Shown here piece after piece: positions 1-7,539 of a stretch of 41,328 bases of DNA (position 1 is its first letter; each line of letters opens with the position of its first letter). Both the position numbers and the translations under genes were made by a program. The notes under the pieces are model-generated. The model made no database searches, was not told where the DNA came from, and worked only from the letters and a program-made list of their open reading frames with translations. Source of the stretch: Lactobacillus apis (lineage in GTDB: Bacteria; Bacillota; Bacilli; Lactobacillales; Lactobacillaceae); contig NZ_PDKP01000002.1 in the NCBI RefSeq assembly GCF_002837055.1, positions 37,734 through 79,061 on the forward strand. Direction: 5' to 3'.

Positions 1-129
1 GTAACTAAGGATCAAGTTAAGGAAATCGCTGAAACAAAGATGAAGGACCTTAACGCTGCAGATGTTGAAGCTGCTATGCGAATGATCGAAGGTACTGCTA
101 GAAGCATGGGTATCGAAGTCGAAGACTAA
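1..129 (+). CDS. rplK: 50S ribosomal protein L11, C-terminal fragment
   Basis: The window opens inside an open frame that reads to a TAA stop at 127-129. The 42 visible residues begin [18 protein letters not shown] and end MGIEVED, which fits the C-terminal RNA-binding domain of L11, the protein of the GTPase-associated centre of the large subunit. The gene lies directly upstream of rplA, the standard rplK-rplA order. The start is outside the window. Identity rests on the short tail plus synteny. Confidence 0.9.
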   Translation, partial: VTKDQVKEIAETKMKDLNAADVEAAMRMIEGTARSMGIEVED

Positions 130-149
130 TCCTGTTATTTATAACAATT

Positions 150-183
150 TAGGTGGGAGAGTTTGAGGCTCGTTTGACCACAT
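150..183 (+). promoter_or_regulatory. Probable L1-binding autoregulatory RNA site between rplK and rplA
   Basis: The 71-nt gap between rplK and rplA contains GGTGGGAG at 152-159 and TGACCAC at 175-181. GTGG (153-156) can pair with CCAC (178-181), enclosing a purine-rich internal loop and a small GAG/CTC helix. Firmicutes often carry this GUGGGAG...CCAC arrangement just before rplA, where it mimics the 23S rRNA L1 site so that free L1 represses translation. The rplA ribosome-binding site AAGGAGGA (187-194) follows within a few bases. Structure and function are inferred from motif and position. Confidence 0.6.
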
Positions 184-200
184 ATTAAGGAGGAAATCAC

Positions 201-893
201 ATGCCAAAGCATGGTAAAAAATATTTAGAAGCTGCTAAAAAAGTAGATTCAAAGAAATTATATTCAGTTGCTGAAGCAATTAAGTTAGTTAAAGAAACTT
301 CATATGCTGGTTTTGATGCATCAGTTGAAGTTTCATACAACTTAGGCGTTGACCCTAAGCAAGCAGACCAACAAATTCGTGGCTCACTTGTTTTACCAAA
401 CGGTACTGGTAAGACCCAAAAGGTTATTGTCTTTGCCGAAGGTGCTCAAGCTGAACAAGCTAAGGCTGCTGGTGCTGACGAAGTTGGTTCTGACGACTTA
501 GTAGAAAAAGTTCAAAACGGTTACTTAGACTTTGACGTTGTTGTTGCAACACCAACAATGATGGCTAAAGTTGGTCGTTTGGGTCGTGTGCTTGGACCTA
601 AAGGTTTAATGCCAAACCCTAAGACCGGTACTGTAACAATGGACATCGAAAAAGCCGTTAAGAACGTTAAGGCTGGTCAAGTTGAATACCGTGTTGACCG
701 TCAAGCAGCTATTCATACTGCTATCGGCAAGGTATCATTTACTGATGAACAATTAATTGAGAACTTTGATGCTCTACGTGACGTGATTTTACGTGCACGT
801 CCATCAGCTGCTAAGGGCCAATACATCAAGAGCGTTGCAGTTGCTGCAACCTTTGGTCCTGGGATCAAGCTTGACCCATTAAACTTGGATTAA
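201..893 (+). CDS. rplA: 50S ribosomal protein L1
   Basis: This 230-residue protein has the usual bacterial L1 length. It carries the L1 signature [19 protein letters not shown] at about residues 125-143. L1 builds the mobile L1 stalk at the ribosomal E site and commonly represses its own operon by binding its mRNA. The ATG is preceded by a strong AAGGAGGA at optimal spacing. Codon use is strongly biased, as expected for a highly expressed gene. A strong intrinsic terminator follows, so the rplK-rplA transcript ends here and does not continue into rplJ-rplL. Confidence 0.98.
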   Translation: MPKHGKKYLEAAKKVDSKKLYSVAEAIKLVKETSYAGFDASVEVSYNLGVDPKQADQQIRGSLVLPNGTGKTQKVIVFAEGAQAEQAKAAGADEVGSDDLVEKVQNGYLDFDVVVATPTMMAKVGRLGRVLGPKGLMPNPKTGTVTMDIEKAVKNVKAGQVEYRVDRQAAIHTAIGKVSFTDEQLIENFDALRDVILRARPSAAKGQYIKSVAVAATFGPGIKLDPLNLD

Positions 894-915
894 GGATTAA
901 TTCGAAGAAAATAGG

Positions 916-951
916 AAAGCAACTCTGCTACACGCGCGAGTTGCTTTTTTT
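916..951 (+). terminator. Intrinsic terminator of the rplK-rplA operon
   Basis: The arms AAAGCAACTC (916-925) and GAGTTGCTTT (938-947) form a 10-bp stem around a 12-nt loop, followed by a T tract reaching 951. It sits 22 nt after the rplA stop codon. Confidence 0.9.
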
Positions 952-981
952 ATCGACTTTTTGACCTTAAATATTTATCAA

Positions 982-1011
982 TTGCAAGATATTTGTTAAA
1001 CTAAGCATAAT
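982..1011 (+). promoter_or_regulatory. Candidate promoter of the pst operon
   Basis: TTGCAA (982-987) and CATAAT (1006-1011) are separated by 18 bp, about 26 nt upstream of the pstS start. An overlapping alternative is the extended -10 TGTTAAACT beginning at 994. No convincing series of PhoP-type TTnACA repeats was recognised, so phosphate control cannot be read directly from the sequence. Confidence 0.4.
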
Positions 1012-1037
1012 CCTATTGTCAAATTGAGGAAAATACA

Positions 1038-1904
1038 ATGCGTAAAGAGAATGTGAGCAAATTGCTGGTAGTCCTTTTGGTTGTGCCGCTGTTTTTAGTG
1101 GGTTGCGGTCAAAGTAAGGAAAAGATTACCATTGTTGGATCCAGTGCTTTGCAACCATTGATTGAGCAAGCTGGTAATGACTATCATCTGGCTCATCTTG
1201 ATAGTAATATCGTTGTTCAAGGCGGTGGTTCAGGAACAGGACTTAGCCAAGTTCAAGCGGGTGCAGTTCAAGTAGGAACATCCGATGTTTTTGCTGAAAC
1301 CCAAAAAGGAATTGATGAAAAGAAGCTGCAGGACTATCCTGTTGCGATTGTTGGAATTGTTCCAATTGCCAATAAAGGTGTCGGTGTTAAGAACTTATCC
1401 AAGAAGCAACTAGCTGCCATTTTTACGGGAAAAATAACTAATTGGCGACAAGTTGGTGGTAAAAACTTGCCAATCATTGTGATTAACCGTTCTCGTGGTA
1501 GTGGTACAAGAACAACCTTTGAAGATCTGATTTTAAATGGTAAGGATGCTGTCAATTCGCAGGAACAGGATTCTAACGGAACGGTTAAAAAGATTGTTAA
1601 TTCTACACCAGGAACAATTTCATATATTTCATTTCCGTATGCAAATGATGAGAACATTCAGAAAATCAGTATAGATCATGTTCAACCAATCAATAAGAAC
1701 ATACCAACTAATAAGTGGTCACTTTGGTCATATGAACACATGTACACTAAAGGTAAGCCTAACAAGGCAACTGCTAAGTTTATTAACTATGTCTTAAGTA
1801 AAAAGGTACAAAGAGATTTAGTACCTAAAATTGGCTATCTAAGTATTCATGAAATGAAAGTTTCGCGCGATAGTGAAAATAAAGTTACGAAAATAGGTAA
1901 TTAG
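1038..1904 (+). CDS. pstS: Phosphate-binding lipoprotein PstS
   Basis: This 288-residue protein begins with a lipoprotein signal peptide: basic start, hydrophobic stretch at residues 9-20, and lipobox LVGC ending at Cys23, the expected lipidation site. The mature part is a periplasmic-binding-protein-like domain. It carries the phosphate-contact segment NRSRGSGTRTTFE near residues 150-162 and an early VGSSALQPL motif. PstS captures inorganic phosphate outside the membrane and delivers it to PstCA. It is the first gene of pstS-pstC-pstA-pstB-pstB-phoU, with pstC starting one base after its stop. GAGGA at 1026-1030 supports the chosen ATG. Confidence 0.96.
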   Translation: MRKENVSKLLVVLLVVPLFLVGCGQSKEKITIVGSSALQPLIEQAGNDYHLAHLDSNIVVQGGGSGTGLSQVQAGAVQVGTSDVFAETQKGIDEKKLQDYPVAIVGIVPIANKGVGVKNLSKKQLAAIFTGKITNWRQVGGKNLPIIVINRSRGSGTRTTFEDLILNGKDAVNSQEQDSNGTVKKIVNSTPGTISYISFPYANDENIQKISIDHVQPINKNIPTNKWSLWSYEHMYTKGKPNKATAKFINYVLSKKVQRDLVPKIGYLSIHEMKVSRDSENKVTKIGN

Positions 1905-1905
1905 T

Positions 1906-2898
1906 ATGTCAAAAAAAGAACAAGACTTGCAGGAAGTTGTTGAACAAGCAATTGCTCAACAAAAAGTTCCTCACGTCAAAATTAAGGGGATTGATCCGCA
2001 TAGTATTGATATTGCGCGGTTAACTAAACCTTCTAAGGAAACCAGACAAGAACGCTGGGGCAAAGGTTTAACTGCTTTAGCAATTTTACTAATCGGTATT
2101 TTGATTGTCTCCATTATTGGTTTTGTTGGTAGTCATGGTTTAGCAACCTTTTTTACTGATAAAGTTAACATCTTTCATTTTCTGTTCTCAACTGATTGGA
2201 ATCCAAGTGCTGGTCCTAATCACGTTGGTGCTGCGGCAATGATTGTTACTTCTTTTGCAGTTACGTTGCTTGCAGCCCTTATTGCTACTCCATTTGCAAT
2301 CGCAGTAGCACTCTTTATGACTGAATACGAATCAGGCAAGAAAGCAAACCTTCTGCAATCAGTTATGGAACTACTTGTTGGTATTCCATCAGTTGTATAT
2401 GGGTTCTTGGGTTTAACTGTTGTTGTTCCCGCTGTTAGAACTGTCTTTGGTGGAACAGGTTTTGGTATTTTGACGGCCACCTTAATTCTTTTTGTTATGG
2501 TGTTACCAACAATCACTTCTTTAACAGTTGACGCCTTTAAGGCAGTTCCAAAGGAGCTACGTAAATCTTCTGCTGCGCTAGGAGCAACGCAATGGCAAAC
2601 TATTTACCATGTCGTTCTAAGAGCTGCTCGAGCACGTATTATGACAGCGATTATTTTCGGAATGGCGCGTGCCTTTGGTGAAGCCTTAGCTGTTCAGATG
2701 GCGATTGGTAATGCAGTCTTAATGCCTTACAACTTGGTTAGTCCAGCAGCAACCTTAACTAGTCAATTAACTAGTCAAATGGGTAATACAGTTATGGGCA
2801 CATTGCCTAACAATGCATTATGGAGTTTGGCATTACTACTATTAATAATGTCGTTAGTGTTCAACTTCTTAGTACACTTAATTGGAAAGAAGAGTTAG
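1906..2898 (+). CDS. pstC: Phosphate ABC transporter permease PstC
   Basis: This 330-residue membrane protein has about 50 charged N-terminal residues, a first membrane helix near residues 54-75, and several more hydrophobic helices. The permease EAA-type loop (PKELRKSSAALGATQWQ, about residues 209-225) contacts the PstB ATPase. The segment ARAFGEALAVQMAIGNA is typical of PstC. With PstA it forms the transmembrane channel for phosphate. The gene follows pstS by one base and pstA begins 7 nt after its stop, implying tight translational coupling. Confidence 0.96.
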   Translation: MSKKEQDLQEVVEQAIAQQKVPHVKIKGIDPHSIDIARLTKPSKETRQERWGKGLTALAILLIGILIVSIIGFVGSHGLATFFTDKVNIFHFLFSTDWNPSAGPNHVGAAAMIVTSFAVTLLAALIATPFAIAVALFMTEYESGKKANLLQSVMELLVGIPSVVYGFLGLTVVVPAVRTVFGGTGFGILTATLILFVMVLPTITSLTVDAFKAVPKELRKSSAALGATQWQTIYHVVLRAARARIMTAIIFGMARAFGEALAVQMAIGNAVLMPYNLVSPAATLTSQLTSQMGNTVMGTLPNNALWSLALLLLIMSLVFNFLVHLIGKKS

Positions 2899-2905
2899 TA
2901 GCAAA

Positions 2906-3799
2906 ATGAATTCAAAGAGAAATGATCGTATCGCTACTGGCGTAATCTATTTGCTAGTTGGCATCGTAATCCTACTTTTGGTTGGTATTATTGGAAACAT
3001 CTTGATTTCCGGTGTACCACACTTATCATGGCACTTTTTGACCTCTGCTTCTTCTTCATTTGAAGCTGGCGGGGGAATAAGAGATCAACTGTTTAATTCA
3101 CTCTATTTGTTGATTTTAACTTTATTGATCTCACTACCAATTGCTTTGGGTGCAGCAATCTACTTAGCTGAATATGCAAAGGACAATTGGGTAACCCAAT
3201 TAATTAGAACTACGATAGAAATTCTTAGTTCACTTCCTTCAATCGTTGTTGGGCTTTTTGGCTATTTACTGTTTGTTGTTCAATTTGGTCTCGGCTTTTC
3301 AATTATTGCCGGTGCGTTAGCGCTAACCTTTTTTAATTTGCCAATTTTGACCAGTAACATTGAAGAAGCAATTAAAGGTGTGCCACAAACCCAGCGTGAA
3401 GCTGGTTGGGCACTTGGCTTATCTAACTGGAAAACAATCCGCGGCATTGTTTTGCCTGCGGCACTTCCAGGCATTATCACGGGTATCATCCTAAGTGCTG
3501 GACGCGTTTTCGGTGAGGCAGCTGCTTTAATTTATACTGCAGGACAAAGTGGTTCAACTGTTGATTATTCTAATTGGAATATGTTCAGTCCAACCAGCTT
3601 TTTAAACGTGATGCGTCCGGCTGAGACTTTGGCTGTCCATATCTGGAAAGTTAATACTGAAGGAATCATTCCCGATGTTACAGTCGTTTCAGCTGCTACT
3701 TCTGCCTTATTGGTTATTGTAGTCATTATCTTTAATTTTGGCGCTCGTGCGTTGGGTAATTGGTTATACAATCGCTTGACCGCCGCTAAAATTAAATAA
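2906..3799 (+). CDS. pstA: Phosphate ABC transporter permease PstA
   Basis: The protein has 297 residues from the ATG at 2906. A longer frame could begin at a TTG at 2882 inside pstC, but the ATG starting MNSKRND gives the usual PstA N-terminus, so it is preferred. About six membrane helices are visible. The permease loop reads GVPQTQREAGWALGLSNWKT, followed by the conserved GRVFGEAAALIYTAG segment. It pairs with PstC as the second half of the phosphate channel. The purine-rich GGAAAGAAGAG that could serve as ribosome-binding site lies inside the end of pstC. Confidence 0.95.
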   Translation: MNSKRNDRIATGVIYLLVGIVILLLVGIIGNILISGVPHLSWHFLTSASSSFEAGGGIRDQLFNSLYLLILTLLISLPIALGAAIYLAEYAKDNWVTQLIRTTIEILSSLPSIVVGLFGYLLFVVQFGLGFSIIAGALALTFFNLPILTSNIEEAIKGVPQTQREAGWALGLSNWKTIRGIVLPAALPGIITGIILSAGRVFGEAAALIYTAGQSGSTVDYSNWNMFSPTSFLNVMRPAETLAVHIWKVNTEGIIPDVTVVSAATSALLVIVVIIFNFGARALGNWLYNRLTAAKIK

Positions 3800-3809
3800 G
3801 GAAAATTCT

Positions 3810-4610
3810 ATGGAAAATTGGCAAACTCAAAAGACTTACATTAAGACTTTTAAAGACGAAGATTGTGCTATTTACACTGAGGACTTAAGTGTTTTTTATG
3901 GCGGTACAATTCAAAAATTATTTGATGTAAGTCTAGGATTTAAGAAAAACACGATTACAGCACTAATTGGTGCTTCAGGTTCAGGGAAATCAACTTTTTT
4001 ACGATCGTTAAATCGCATGAATGACCGTGTAGCGCGTGTAGATGGCAAGATTATGTTTCATGATCTTGATGTAAATCAGCAGAAAATCAATGTTTATGAA
4101 TTGCGCAAGGCGATTGGGATGGTCTTTCAAAAGCCTAACCCGTTTCCTAAGTCAATCAGGGAAAATATAACATATGCGCTAAAGGCTAATGGTCAACAGG
4201 ACAAACAAAAGCTTGATCAAATTGTTGAAGAGAGTTTGCGAGCTGCTGCATTGTGGGATGAAGTTAAAGATAAACTTGATAAAAGTGCCTTAGCTCTTTC
4301 TGGCGGGCAGCAGCAGCGTTTGTGTATTGCACGGGCAATTGCACTCAAACCCGAAATTCTGCTCTTAGATGAGCCAGCAAGTGCGCTAGATCCAGTTTCA
4401 ACTGCTAAGTTGGAGGATACTTTAAAGCAATTGCGCAAGAAGTACACGATGGTAATGGTTACGCACAATATGCAGCAAGCATCCAGAATCAGTGAGTACA
4501 CTGCTTTCTTTCATTTGGGGCATGCACTTGAATATGATACGACTACAAATATTTTCACTAATCCACAAGGTGAGATTACTGAAAAGTACATTCAAGGTAG
4601 TTTTGGCTAA
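3810..4610 (+). CDS. pstB: Phosphate ABC transporter ATPase PstB, first copy
   Basis: This 266-residue ABC ATPase has Walker A GASGSGKS, a Q-loop in MVFQKPNPFP, signature LSGGQQQR, Walker B LLLDEPAS, D-loop SALDP and the switch histidine in MVTHN. All catalytic elements are present. It has an N-terminal extension of about 20 residues compared with the next gene. The PNPFP and WDEVKDKL segments are characteristic of PstB. It hydrolyses ATP to drive PstCA. Lactic acid bacteria often carry two adjacent pstB genes, as here; whether they form a heterodimer cannot be decided from sequence. Confidence 0.95.
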   Translation: MENWQTQKTYIKTFKDEDCAIYTEDLSVFYGGTIQKLFDVSLGFKKNTITALIGASGSGKSTFLRSLNRMNDRVARVDGKIMFHDLDVNQQKINVYELRKAIGMVFQKPNPFPKSIRENITYALKANGQQDKQKLDQIVEESLRAAALWDEVKDKLDKSALALSGGQQQRLCIARAIALKPEILLLDEPASALDPVSTAKLEDTLKQLRKKYTMVMVTHNMQQASRISEYTAFFHLGHALEYDTTTNIFTNPQGEITEKYIQGSFG

Positions 4611-4622
4611 AGGAGCGATCAT

Positions 4623-5378
4623 ATGACAAATATTATGGAGGCCCAAAACGTCAAATTAAGTTATGGCAAATTTGAGGCGTTGCATGGCATCAGTCTTAAC
4701 TTTCCAGAAAAGCAGTTAACAGCTTTGATTGGTCCGTCAGGATGCGGAAAATCAACCTTTTTAAGATGCTTGAACCGCATGAATGATGACATTGATAATA
4801 TCAACATTACAGGTAAGATTTTGCTTGAAGGTAAAGATATTTATCGTGCCAAACTCGATTTAGTTGCATTACGTAAAAAAGTGGGAATGGTTTTTCAACA
4901 ACCTACCCCCTTTCCTTTTCCTGTCTACGACAATGTTGCCTATGGCTTGAGAGTTGCAGGAGTTAAGGATAAGCAATTAATTGATCAACGAGTTGAAGAG
5001 AGCTTGAAGCAGGCGGCGATTTGGGATGAAACCAAGGATAACTTGCAGCGGAATGCTCAGGAATTTTCTGGAGGACAACAGCAACGAATCTGTATCGCAC
5101 GTGCGTTAGCTGTTAGACCAGAAGTGGTTTTACTCGATGAGCCGACCTCAGCGCTTGATCCAATCTCAAGTGCTGAAATTGAAGAAACTTTGATGGGCTT
5201 AAAAAAGAAATATACATTCATTATGGTTACACACAACTTGCAACAAGCGAGTCGTGTTTCTGATCAGGTTGCTTTTCTAATGGATGGTGAGTTGATTGAG
5301 TCTGGGCCAACCGAGCAAATGTTTTTGGCCCCTAAGAAGGAAATAACTAGTAATTATCTTAATGGTCGTTTTGGCTAA
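4623..5378 (+). CDS. pstB: Phosphate ABC transporter ATPase PstB, second copy
   Basis: This 251-residue ABC ATPase has Walker [10 protein letters not shown]-loop region [11 protein letters not shown], signature FSGGQQQR, Walker [10 protein letters not shown]-loop SALDP and switch histidine in MVTHN. It lies 12 nt after the first pstB and is clearly paralogous but diverged, so this is an old duplication. Its shorter N-terminus and GPSGCGKS loop resemble single-copy PstB proteins more than the first copy does. AAAGGAG upstream supports the ATG. It probably acts with the same PstCA permease. Confidence 0.95.
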   Translation: MTNIMEAQNVKLSYGKFEALHGISLNFPEKQLTALIGPSGCGKSTFLRCLNRMNDDIDNINITGKILLEGKDIYRAKLDLVALRKKVGMVFQQPTPFPFPVYDNVAYGLRVAGVKDKQLIDQRVEESLKQAAIWDETKDNLQRNAQEFSGGQQQRICIARALAVRPEVVLLDEPTSALDPISSAEIEETLMGLKKKYTFIMVTHNLQQASRVSDQVAFLMDGELIESGPTEQMFLAPKKEITSNYLNGRFG

Positions 5379-5393
5379 ATTTGGAGGTGGATT

Positions 5394-6125
5394 ATGCACG
5401 AAATATTTTTGGATGAGCTGAAAAAGTTAAATACACAATTTATGGAAATGGGAGTCCAAGTCAATGAATTAATTGACAAGGGTACGCGTTCTTTTGTCGA
5501 TCATAATAAAAAGATGGCTCAAGAAATGATTGAACAAGATAAGATTGTTGCTAAAGAAGCAATTACAATCGAAAAAAAGGCACTTGACCTGATGGCATTG
5601 CAACAGCCAGTTGCGACTGACTTCCGTGTGGTAATCAGTATTTTAAAAGCAACTACCGACTTAGAACGAATTGGTGAGAATGCCAATAGTATTGCCGTTG
5701 AAACAGTTAGAGTGAAGGGTAATCCTCGTATTCCTGATGTTGAGGAAATCATTTCACGAATGACACACCAAGTGCGGACCATGTTAATCAAAGTATTGAC
5801 AGCATATGTTCAAGACGATGAGAAGACTGCTCGTGAAATGCTTGATGGGCATGCAGATGTTCACTATGACTATCGTAAGGCCAGAAAAATGATTATTGAT
5901 GGTGTCAAAAAAGATCCTAATGTTGCTGTTGCTTCAGCAAGTTACTTTGTCATCATTCGTTTGTTAGAACGAATCAGTGATCACATTGTTAACTTAGCAA
6001 GTTGGGTTATTTACAAGTCTTCCGGTGATTTATTTGAATTAATCAATTCAGAGAAGGAAACTTCTTCTGAAAAGGAAATCAAGGAAGAGGTCCCAAAGAA
6101 GAGCAAAAAGACTAAAAAGAAATAA
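5394..6125 (+). CDS. phoU: PhoU phosphate-signalling regulator with charged C-terminal tail
   Basis: This 243-residue protein has two PhoU helical repeats. Metal-site-like motifs are seen at DLERIGENANSIA (about residues 85-97) and LLERISDHIVNLA (about 192-204). PhoU links the Pst transporter to the PhoR/PhoP phosphate response and limits uptake. It is the last pst gene and starts 15 nt after pstB behind GGAGGTGG. The final 25 or so residues form an unusual Glu/Lys/Ser tail ending KKSKKTKKK; a typical PhoU of about 215-220 residues ends near residue 217. No phoP or phoR gene lies nearby. Confidence 0.95.
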   Translation: MHEIFLDELKKLNTQFMEMGVQVNELIDKGTRSFVDHNKKMAQEMIEQDKIVAKEAITIEKKALDLMALQQPVATDFRVVISILKATTDLERIGENANSIAVETVRVKGNPRIPDVEEIISRMTHQVRTMLIKVLTAYVQDDEKTAREMLDGHADVHYDYRKARKMIIDGVKKDPNVAVASASYFVIIRLLERISDHIVNLASWVIYKSSGDLFELINSEKETSSEKEIKEEVPKKSKKTKKK

Positions 6126-6130
6126 AGCTT

Positions 6131-6161
6131 AAAAGGAACTATTTACAGTAGTTCCTTTTTA
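6131..6161 (+). terminator. Terminator of the pst-phoU operon
   Basis: AAAGGAACT (6132-6140) pairs with AGTTCCTTT (6150-6158) around a 9-nt loop, followed by a T-rich tract. It begins 6 nt after the phoU stop codon. Confidence 0.85.
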
Positions 6162-6177
6162 TTAGCAGAATTATTGC

Positions 6178-6206
6178 TTGCATTTAAAAAGTAACCCTGC
6201 TATAGT
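6178..6206 (+). promoter_or_regulatory. Promoter of the rplJ-rplL operon
   Basis: TTGCAT (6178-6183) and TATAGT (6201-6206) are spaced by 17 bp. TGC directly before the -10 box makes an extended -10. Transcription would begin near 6213, just ahead of the L10 leader. Confidence 0.7.
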
Positions 6207-6212
6207 TATTAA

Positions 6213-6322
6213 AGTGAATTCTACCTAAGACTCGGGTGGTTAACGCCTTAATATCCCGCCGAGGCCAGAAGATTATGAAGATTTCAAATGCTCCATGTCT
6301 TTGTTGGCATGGAGTTTTTTAG
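6213..6322 (+). ncRNA. Ribosomal protein L10 leader with terminator-like hairpin
   Basis: The segment contains the conserved leader pieces CCTAAGACTCGGGTGG and CCCGCCGAGGCCAGA, then a hairpin of CTCCATG (6291-6297) with CATGGAG (6308-6314) followed by six T residues. This matches the Firmicutes L10 leader, an mRNA element bound by the L10(L12)4 complex for autogenous control of rplJ-rplL. The terminator-like hairpin ends about 45 nt before the rplJ start. Assignment rests on motif recognition and position; the fold was not computed. Confidence 0.85.
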
Positions 6323-6365
6323 GCCTTATAGAATTTATCAAAAAAATTAACGGAGGTGAATTCGA

Positions 6366-6875
6366 TTGAGTAAAGCTGCTATTGCTGAAAAAGAAAAGTT
6401 CGTTGATGCGTTTGCTGAAGAGCTTAAAGCTGCAAAAGCTGTCTTGGTAATTAACTATCTTGGTTTAACTGTTGAAGAAGTTACTAACATGCGTAAGGAA
6501 CTTCGTGATAACGGTGTTAAGATGAAGGTTGTCAAGAACACTTATCTAAGACGTGCTGCTGTTAAGGCTGGCATTGAAGGCCTTGAAGATACTTTTGTTG
6601 GACCTACAGCTGTTGTTTATACTGATAATGCTGATGACATCACTGAACCAGCTCGTATTGTTTCAAAATACGAAGATGACTTTGAAGTTATTGACATTAA
6701 GGGTGGTGTGCTTGAAGGTAAGGTAACTTCTAAAGAAGATATCAAAGCTCTTGCTGCTATTCCAGGACGCGAAGGATTACTATCAATGCTTGTTTCTGTA
6801 TTACAAGCACCTGTACGTAACGTCGCATATGCTATTAACGCTGTTGCAGATTCAAAAGATGAATCTGCTGAATAA
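6366..6875 (+). CDS. rplJ: 50S ribosomal protein L10
   Basis: This 169-residue protein is of standard L10 length, with the N-terminal RNA-binding domain (KAVLVINYLGLTVEEVTNMR, VKNTYLRRA) and a C-terminal helix that carries L7/L12 dimers. The start is TTG, chosen because GGAGGTGA (6351-6358) lies 7 nt upstream and the product begins MSKAAIAEKE. L10 with L12 forms the ribosomal stalk that recruits translation factors. It sits behind its own leader and 48 nt before rplL. A TTG start on such a highly expressed gene may help tune its translation relative to rplL. Confidence 0.97.
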   Translation: MSKAAIAEKEKFVDAFAEELKAAKAVLVINYLGLTVEEVTNMRKELRDNGVKMKVVKNTYLRRAAVKAGIEGLEDTFVGPTAVVYTDNADDITEPARIVSKYEDDFEVIDIKGGVLEGKVTSKEDIKALAAIPGREGLLSMLVSVLQAPVRNVAYAINAVADSKDESAE

Positions 6876-6923
6876 TATAATGTAATTTATATCTAATAAA
6901 AATATTTCGGAGGATATATAAAT

Positions 6924-7289
6924 ATGGCTTTAGATACTGAAAAGATTATTGAAGATTTAAAAAATGCTTCAATTCTTGAATTAAACGACCTTGTAAAGGC
7001 TATTGAAGATGAATTTGGCGTTTCTGCTGCTGCACCAGTTGCTGCTGCAGGTGCTGCCGGTGGTGAAGCTGCTGCTAAGTCAAGCTACGATGTTGAATTA
7101 ACAGAAGCTGGTCAAGAAAAGGTTAAAGTTATTAAGGTTGTTCGTGACCTTACTGGACTTGGCCTTAAGGACTCAAAGGACCTTGTTGATGGTGCTCCTA
7201 AGAACGTTAAAGAAGGCGTTTCTGAAGATGAAGCTAACGACATCAAGGCTAAGCTTGAAGAAGTTGGTGCTTCAGTAACTTTGAAATAG
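6924..7289 (+). CDS. rplL: 50S ribosomal protein L7/L12
   Basis: This 121-residue acidic protein has an N-terminal dimerisation domain ([17 protein letters not shown]), an Ala/Gly-rich hinge at about residues 35-51, and the C-terminal factor-binding domain with [20 protein letters not shown]. It forms the flexible multi-copy stalk bound to L10. GGAGGA precedes the ATG. Codon use is extremely biased. A strong terminator follows and closes the operon. Confidence 0.98.
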   Translation: MALDTEKIIEDLKNASILELNDLVKAIEDEFGVSAAAPVAAAGAAGGEAAAKSSYDVELTEAGQEKVKVIKVVRDLTGLGLKDSKDLVDGAPKNVKEGVSEDEANDIKAKLEEVGASVTLK

Positions 7290-7315
7290 TTACAGTCCAA
7301 CTGGACAAGCTAAAT

Positions 7316-7358
7316 AGAAAAAGCGTAATCCCAATATGTTTGGGGTTGCGCTTTTTTG
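7316..7358 (+). terminator. Terminator of rplJ-rplL
   Basis: A long hairpin pairs 7318-7334 (AAAAAGCGTAATCCCAA) with 7340-7355, with wobble pairs near the middle, and is followed by a T run. A short perfect palindrome, GTCCAACTGGAC-like, lies at 7295-7306 between the stop codon and the hairpin. Confidence 0.9.
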
Positions 7359-7418
7359 TTTGTAAAAATATAAACTTTTATAATTAGGATAATCTAGTCA
7401 GCTTAATTTTTAAAATAA

Positions 7419-7448
7419 TTAATCATAATCATTAGTTTGTAATATAAT
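7419..7448 (+). promoter_or_regulatory. Candidate promoter of the SLAP/CAP gene
   Basis: A perfect TATAAT lies at 7443-7448 with a weak -35 TTAATC at 7419-7424 and 18-bp spacing. The predicted transcript would start near 7455 and have a long 5' untranslated region of about 85 nt. Confidence 0.4.
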
Positions 7449-7457
7449 TGGATTTAT

Positions 7458-7497
7458 AGTAAAAGTATACAAAACAGTTAGTGTATTTGTATTTACT
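7458..7497 (+). promoter_or_regulatory. Imperfect 5'UTR hairpin ahead of the SLAP/CAP gene
   Basis: AGTAAA (7458-7463) pairs with TTTACT (7492-7497), and further AT-rich pairs can form inside with bulges. Seven T residues follow at 7503-7509. It would lie at the very 5' end of the predicted mRNA. It could stabilise the message, as reported for S-layer mRNAs, or act as an attenuator. The pairing was read by eye and energy was not computed. Confidence 0.3.
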
Positions 7498-7539
7498 AGG
7501 AGTTTTTTTATTAAAAATAATCAAGAATGGAGAAAACTA

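Noticed and set aside
960-1037. PhoP-type repeats upstream of pstS
   Set aside because: Several TTAAA and TTTAT stretches are present, but no regular 11-bp-spaced TTnACA series could be read.
1334-1657. Minus-strand open frame inside pstS, and similar antisense frames across the window
   Set aside because: They mirror the codon structure of the real gene, lack ribosome-binding sites and have no domain-like sequence.
3810-5378. Two pstB genes as an assembly duplication
   Set aside because: The two proteins differ throughout, including Walker A and N-terminus, so they are true diverged paralogues.
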